64,000 bases of DNA from Verpa conica (Eukaryota > Ascomycota > Pezizomycetes > Pezizales > Morchellaceae), in contig JAUFSD010000009.1 of assembly GCA_033030425.1 (NCBI GenBank), positions 1,178,001-1,242,000 of the forward strand, given 5' to 3'. The position numbers and the translations under genes are program-made. This document shows positions 58,545-64,000 of the stretch, piece by piece; the first letter of the stretch is position 1; each line of letters opens with the position of its first letter. The notes under the pieces were generated by a model. The model did not search any database and was not told the DNA's origin. It saw only the letters and a program-made list of their open reading frames with translations.

Positions 58545-60361
58545 TACTTGTTGTTAGGACCTTTTTTGCTGTTTTGTTTCTTTGTTTTTTCTTTCGGTTT
58601 AAATCTTTGATGACTTTTATTCGGAGCTATGTGCCACATATTTAGGGGAATGGAGGGGAGGCGAAGACATACAGATAGAGTGAGTCTTCTTTCATCTCTC
58701 TAGTTTTTAGGCGTAATATTTATGTAAAGTTTTATGTTTCTCTTTTTCTTTTCTGTTTATACCACTCATTAACGAGTTTCCAGATTCCAAGTGGAACCTT
58801 TTATTTCAGTCATGCTAAGGATATAATATATAACGTGGAAGACTATAATGTCTCAATATTATTACCGAATAAAACCTAGCCCCAGCAGACCCTTCATAGC
58901 TCGAGTGATTATATGTGACCCACCTGATTCAAGTCTGGGCCAGGGCGTAAGACATAAACCCCTGTCCTAAAACACTAGAGTATTCTAGAGTGCTGGAACT
59001 TATCCTCCGACCCAGAGTTTTTTGGTATCAACAGCCCTCTAAATCAGCAGCGGGAGCCCTAGCCTTGCTTGGGGTTTAAGCGGTAGTCAAAGCGCAGCTC
59101 TGAAACCTGCATATATTCGGGTTAAAATTTAATTTCCTCGAATCAAATTATCCTGGAGATTAATATCCACGTGGTATTAGGCGAGAACAAAAGAAAAGAA
59201 GCTTGACAAGAAAGGTTATTCAGACGTGCCTTGAATACACTCAGCGTCTTACAAAAACCGGGTTTTTTTAAAAAAAAAATGTATGACTTAAAAGAAAAAG
59301 CATCGTGATACATTCGGCGACCTGTATAATCTCCAAAGGATAAAGAGGATAACATGCAGGTGTCCCTCCCCCCCACAAAGGGTTTCTGACTCTGTAAAAT
59401 TTATATCACATCTTCCCACGATATCTCTGATGCCCCTCAGATTGGACACACCCTAAGCACGGCAACCAAGATGATGTCGCATACATGGTTTCTCATCTCC
59501 GCGGGAGGGGTTTCACCTGTTGGGATCAGCAAACTCTGGAGGCCCCCCACCTGTAGGGCCCTAACCCGGCGCTTGTATGCATGAGTATGACTAGGCCCAG
59601 TTTGTTGGGTTGGACCGAATCGAATCGAATCCAGGACGGGCCATCTAGAATTACTAGATCAGATTGAGAAACCGGATCACGGCCCTCTTACCGGCACCGA
59701 ATGCCGTTGTGGCGTCATGGTATCGCACTCGGGCCTTTTGTATCGCCATCCACGTGAACCTGAGATTTGGAATACTGTTGCTTATATTGCTTATTGGGGG
59801 TGAGGAGGGGGCCGTAGCGTTAGCTTCGTCTGCCCACTGTAAAAAAAGATTTTTAATCCTAGAGATATTTAGGCATCCACCTGGAGAAACCCGTATCACC
59901 AATTCCTAATCACATACAAAAAAAGATTCCCTTCTGGTCCATCATTAGGCGTCGGGGAAACTAAGCAGAAGAAAAAATAAATATATATGGGATATGTGAG
60001 ATATCAAGGAAACCAGCTAATGAAAATGTCACAAGTCATAGGTTAGTTACGTAGATCTCTATTTCCTTTATGACATGTTCCAGGATATACGTATACTTAG
60101 TCTCATTCCCCTCCCCATATTTTCTGCATAATACCGTAACCGAGACTAACGTATACTCTTTGAAAATTTTGATCAAGACTCCCAGCGGGGTTGCTGTTGT
60201 GGACCATGAGATCGATGAAGCCTTCCGAGTGCGATTTCATGATGTTGTGTAGCTAATTGGCTTAATTGATTTTATGGTAGGGTGGCTCTTTGAACCAGCA
60301 GATCTTATGCAACCAGGTAGGAAAATAGGTGCCCTCACCTAGTCTCATGCCCAGCCCCATA
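58545..60361. other. Intergenic, no gene supported
   Basis: Overlapping frames on both strands at about 59654-59909 cancel each other as evidence. AT-rich otherwise, with A/T runs near 59265-59280. Confidence 0.35.
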
Positions 60362-60662
60362 TATTTGCTGCGCAGCACCGAAGGGTCTGGAGCAGTAAAG
60401 TTCCGAGACACCTCGGAGCAACCCCCGAAAGTCTCCGTAGTGTTCGGAGGTCCCTAGGGGGCTCGAGGCACTTTTTGAGCTTACCACATGGCTCGGAGAA
60501 AAACAATATGCCTGAAAAAGAACTGACCACCCGAGAAGTACCAGAATTCCCTGAGAGGTGTCAGAATTTCTCCGAGAGCCCCCAAGCAACAATATGCCGA
60601 AAAGAATTGGGTAAGCTCAGAGGGGTAAGCACACCAGACCCTACGGTGCTGCGCAATAAATA
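60362..60662. mobile_element. GC-rich MITE, 297 bp, TA duplication
   Basis: TTTGCTGCGCAGCACCGAAG at the left end (60364) is matched by TTTATTGCGCAGCACCGTAG read inward from the right end (60660). The repeat continues GGGTCTGG for about 29 bp with a few mismatches. TA borders both ends (60362-60363, 60661-60662). The interior is clearly richer in GC and in CTCCGAG-like words than the surroundings, with no transposase frame. Confidence 0.75.
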
Positions 60663-61236
60663 ATGGAACTAAGCACGAGAATAATACCAACCATAATCTG
60701 AGTCTTAAAATGCAACATTCTAACGCCAGTATTAATACATGTCTGGCGGAGCAGAGTAGAAATTAACTCTAAGGCTTATAGATATATATTTTATGACTTT
60801 ATTATAGTTGGTTTAGGTTATAGTTACAACTAGTGGATTTTTTATCATCCCTAATCGTATATTTCTAGGTGTAATATCAAGAATAAGTATGGGGTAAAGA
60901 CCTCAAGTCTGGTACTTTTGGTGCTACCCTAATCACGAAGGTCAAAGTACGGCTCATCCTTAATCTGTTTAATATCAACGTAGACAGCTACGATTTTAGG
61001 GGAGAGATTTACGTATGTATACTCCAGCAACACCTTCCTTCAGCCTGCTTTACCTTCAATCACTTCTACCCTTTTCAGTTCAGCTCCTTTATTACTCTAT
61101 GGGCTAAAGAAGAAGCTCTACATATACTATTATAACCCATTAATAGAGATTCCCAAACCTCAAAAGAAACAGAGCAACATATCCTACAAACCTCCCCAAA
61201 ACAAGTGCACCTCATAACCATACCCCCTCCTCATAA
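60663..61236. other. 3' flank of MGS1
   Basis: AT-rich, no gene. Confidence 0.35.
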
Positions 61237-63568
61237 TTAAACAAAATAATCCTCATCACCCTCTCCCTTCATTTCCTCATCCTCCCCTAACTCCGGATCA
61301 ACCCTCACACCCAAATGCGCATCTTCCAAAAACGTCACCCCCCTCAGATCCTCCGGAAGGTACTCCTGCTTTACCTTCCCATCCTTAAAATCCGGATTAT
61401 ATTTATACTCTTTCCCATAACCTAACTCCTTCATCAACCCCGTGACCCCATTCCTAAGATGCAATGGGACCTCTCCCGTCCCCCCTTCTGACTCAACCAG
61501 CTCCATTGCTTTTGCAAGTCCTCTGTAAGCACGAACACTCTTCTTCGCCTCCGCGAGAGCAACCGCGCAGTGGGCAAGGTTGATCCGTGCTTCTGGCAAT
61601 CCAATTAGTTGTACAGCGGTCATGGTGGCGATTGCAAGGGGGAGCATGGAGTTATCTGCAAGCCCAATATCCTCAGATGCCATAACGACCATTCGACGGG
61701 CTATAAAGAGGGGGTCTTCGCCGGAGGCCAGCATACGGGAGAGCCAGAAGAGGGCGGCATCGGGGGAGGAGCCGCGGATAGACTTATGGAAGGCGCTGAT
61801 GGTGTCATAGTGCTTATCACCTGAGCGGTCGTAGACGAGGGTGTGTGTAAGGGAGGTTTTTATAGACTCTTTCGTTGTAGTAGGGCGGAGAGAAAGGTTC
61901 ATGGCGAGCTCGAGGAGATTTAGGGCTGTTCGAGCATCGCCGTCGGCGAAACGGGCGAGGTAAGTGATCATTTCGTCATCGAGTAAGGAAGAAATGATCG
62001 GGTTTCCGTCGTCATCTGTAGGGGACTCAGATTTGAGGGCTCGTCGTAGAATAGACTCAACATCGGGCTGCGATAATTTACTCAGGGTAAAGGTTCGACA
62101 GCGGGATAGTAACGCTGATTGGACCTTAAACGATGGATTTCTAGAACCACGGATTAGAATTGAAATAAAATCATATAGCTATGAGAATATAATACCTACT
62201 CTGTAGTAGCACCAATTCTTCTAATATATCAGCAAGCCCATCCTAAATAAAAGCTATATACAATAAATCAAGCATACAACTCACAAAGTAATTTGCCCAC
62301 TCTCTACCGGAGCCAAAAACACATCTTGCTGACTCTTCGTAAACCTATCGACCACATAATTAGCCCACCCCCTTTCCCTTAATTCCCCTATCTATACACA
62401 TATTGTCGGGTAGCAAAAATACCCGTATATTTGCGTAGCAACACAACCTACTCCATAATATGACAACACAATTGACCAAAAATTACAACTACAAATAGCC
62501 AAATGCCATCAGAGGAGGCTATAGACCTATGATAGTGGCTAAAAAAACATCTGAATGTACTTTTTTAAGCTAGGAATAGGTGAATGATGGCATGTCCAAG
62601 GCACCCTCCAGGTGCTAGCCCTACTGATTATACTCAATCTCTAATTGAGCTTTTATCACAGAATTGCTATACTAATCTTCTCAATCTATACCCAAAGTTT
62701 CAGGGTGCTTTGGGAAGAATTGGTTGTGTAATCATTAATTTATTGGAAGTCTTAATTTCCGGGATTTTTAGCACCTTAATATAGCCTGTAGTCTAGGGGT
62801 CTATATAGGTATTAGGACTAAGCTCTTTTGAAATAAGTATTAATGTATATTCAATTATTTTTCACCATTTTATTAGACCTTTATTCCATACTTTTGTGGT
62901 TGGTTTTTGCTCATTTGTGTTGGCTTCTGTTGCGTTGCCATGCCATTGTGCAAATGTACGGGTATTTTTGCTACCCGACAATACCTATGAATCTCATCAC
63001 AAAAAAGGATTGTCCTCCTCCCCGTCAATGCCAACTCACTCCTCGCCTCTGCAAAAATCTTCTTACACTCCGACACCCCACTCGCCGTCGCCGAAATCTC
63101 AATAAACCTACTCCCAGACCTCCCCGCCACTACCCTCGCAATAGTAGTCTTGCCGCACCCTGCCGCACCCCACAATATCATACTCGGGACCCTCCCCTCC
63201 TCTATCAGGCCCCTCAGCACACCATTAACCCCCACCAACTCCTGCCCGCAGATCTCATCCAATGAGCCCGGCCGCACCTTCTCCGCTAGTGGCATGGCAG
63301 AACGGAGGTGCGAGGTGGATGATTTGAGCTTCTTGGGCGACGGGGGCGAGGGGTCCTGTAAAGGCCGTTTCTGGGAGATGGTGGCATTGGGACGTGCTGC
63401 TGGTGGCGGTGGAGGTGGCTTTTTGGATGGGGTTTGGAAGATGAGGGCGACTTTCTTGGGGGAGTGGGCTTGTGGGATGGTTGTTGAAGAGGGGGCGCAG
63501 TTAGAGTCTAGATGTGTATTGATAGAGGTTAATGGGATCTCTTTAGAGCAGACGGGGCATTTCACCAT
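61237..63568 (-). CDS. MGS1: AAA+ ATPase Mgs1 / WRNIP1 (RarA family) with transposon-expanded intron
   Basis: Acts at stalled replication forks with PCNA and DNA polymerase delta. Four exons (63568-62985, 62344-62285, 62217-62200, 62140-61237) give 521 aa. A UBZ4 ubiquitin-binding zinc finger opens the protein (C4, C7, H19, C24). After a Pro-rich linker come Walker A GAAGCGKTT (about 134-142), Walker B FCDEIH (about 189-194), HRFTKSQQDVFLAPVE, sensor 1 IGATTEN and ALLSRCRTFTLSKL. The tetramerisation part (ARFADGDARTALNLLELA, SIRGSSPDAALFWLSRML, MVVMASEDIGLADNSML, ALAEAKKSVRAYRGL, GYGKEYKYNPDF) follows. Sensor 1 comes from an 18-nt microexon. Intron 1 is 640 nt because a 579-bp TIR element lies in it. 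The coding frame is intact. Confidence 0.92.
62401..62983. mobile_element. 579-bp TIR element inserted in the 5' splice site of MGS1 intron 1
   Basis: TTGTCGGGTAGCAAAAATAC at both ends (left from 62403; right end inward from 62981) begins inverted repeats of 32 bp with one mismatch. Each repeat contains its own small palindrome, CGGGTA/TACCCG. TA borders both sides (62401-62402, 62982-62983). Removing the element and one TA restores a 59-nt intron with donor GTATGT and acceptor GATAG; with the element the donor reads GTATTG. The interior frame 62584-62784 has no transposase motif, so the element is non-autonomous, probably Tc1/mariner-related by its TA target. Confidence 0.88.
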
Positions 63569-64000
63569 TGTGTCGGTGGTGAGTGGGTTGGTGGGTTGTG
63601 GGCCAGAGATTATTATATATGTAGCTGCAGGGACCTAGCTCGCGTCGCTACGCGTAGAGTGAGACACGCCAAGAAGGTACATATATTTCCTAAACCTGGA
63701 TTCTATTTAGAATAAGCAGGGGGAGGGAAGAGAGGGAATTGGGGCCCTTTAAATGGTGGGTGGATGAGATATATTGTCTGCATGAGTTTGTTTCACGTGT
63801 GGCAGATCATTGACCTGTGTTGTCTCCGGATAAACACCATATGATACACCTTCAAGATTGCTAATATATTGTTTCTCCCATTGGATCATTGTCATTTTGT
63901 TTTTAAATATAGAAAAGACAGTATCTCGTCCAAGCTTCTACACAGGTTCCCGTTCATTCCCGCTATTCATTATCGCAGGTAAAAAATAGATTAAGAATAG
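63569..64000. other. MGS1 promoter region
   Basis: No gene is seen to the end of the window. Confidence 0.35.

Noticed and set aside
59654..59909. 81- and 82-codon ORFs on opposite strands
   Set aside because: Both strands open over the same bases without motifs; typical chance frames in a locally GC-rich patch.
62584..62784. ORF inside the MGS1 intron element as a transposase
   Set aside because: Only 66 codons without any DDE or helix-turn-helix motif; the element is non-autonomous.

Overview
The window is nuclear DNA of a filamentous ascomycete (Pezizomycotina). Genes carry short spliceosomal introns, mostly 49-110 nt, with GT..AG ends and CTAAC/CTGAC-like branch sites. The gene set (ATG29, ISC1, a fungal rhodopsin-domain membrane protein, a cellular RNA-dependent RNA polymerase, CENP-O, AIM11) fits this group. 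The class cannot be fixed from sequence alone; the long AT-rich, repeat-bearing intergenic stretches would suit Pezizomycetes, but that is only a guess. Exon boundaries were worked out by hand from splice signals, reading phase and family motifs. For thirteen spliced genes the summed exons give an uninterrupted frame ending at a stop.

Layout. 1-2.6 kb: gene-free, with a small retroposon. 2.7-8.0 kb: CENP-O/Mcm21 (-), acetyl-CoA transporter (+), AIM11 (-) and YAE1 (+). 8.5 kb: intron-containing tRNA-Gly(UCC) (-). 9.9-15.6 kb: GDT1 (-), ISC1 (-) and SWD3/WDR5 (+). 16.3-19.8 kb: a small basic protein and a TRF/Taz1-like telobox protein (+). 20.4 kb: a second tRNA-Gly(UCC) (+) followed by a MITE. 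22.2-24.4 kb: ATG29 (-) and a doubtful small gene (-). 24.5-33.7 kb: an AT-rich accessory stretch with MITEs, a frameshifted SDR relic, a complete rhodopsin-domain gene, a second SDR gene with a frame conflict, and truncated retroposons. 33.7-36.0 kb: DCAF11/LEC14B-type WD40 protein (-). 38.1-39.2 kb: Tsa1-type peroxiredoxin (+). 40.0-45.2 kb: RdRP (-). 46.0-49.7 kb: a large coiled-coil protein (-). 51.0-53.7 kb: mitochondrial D-lactate dehydrogenase (+). 57.7-58.5 kb: an orphan ORF (+). 61.2-63.6 kb: MGS1/WRNIP1 (-), with a transposable element in its first intron. The remainder is gene-poor.

Most genes are unrelated housekeeping functions: chromatin (SWD3), telomere (TRF-like), kinetochore (CENP-O), replication stress (MGS1), autophagy (ATG29), sphingolipid turnover (ISC1), Golgi ion homeostasis (GDT1), redox and lactate metabolism (peroxiredoxin, DLD) and RNA silencing (RdRP). 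I see no operon and no convincing biosynthetic cluster.

The most interesting structure lies in mobile DNA and splicing. (i) Four insertions share one ATTC-repeat tail, and each sits between its own target-site duplication; three are only 34-38 bp long. (ii) Seven TIR elements are flanked by TA dinucleotides. One of 579 bp entered the TA of the 5' splice site of an MGS1 intron while leaving a GT donor. (iii) Very small exons are frequent: 10 nt in ATG29, 10 nt in peroxiredoxin (splitting the catalytic cysteine codon), 18 nt in MGS1, 19 and 22 nt in the rhodopsin-domain gene, and 22 nt in DLD.
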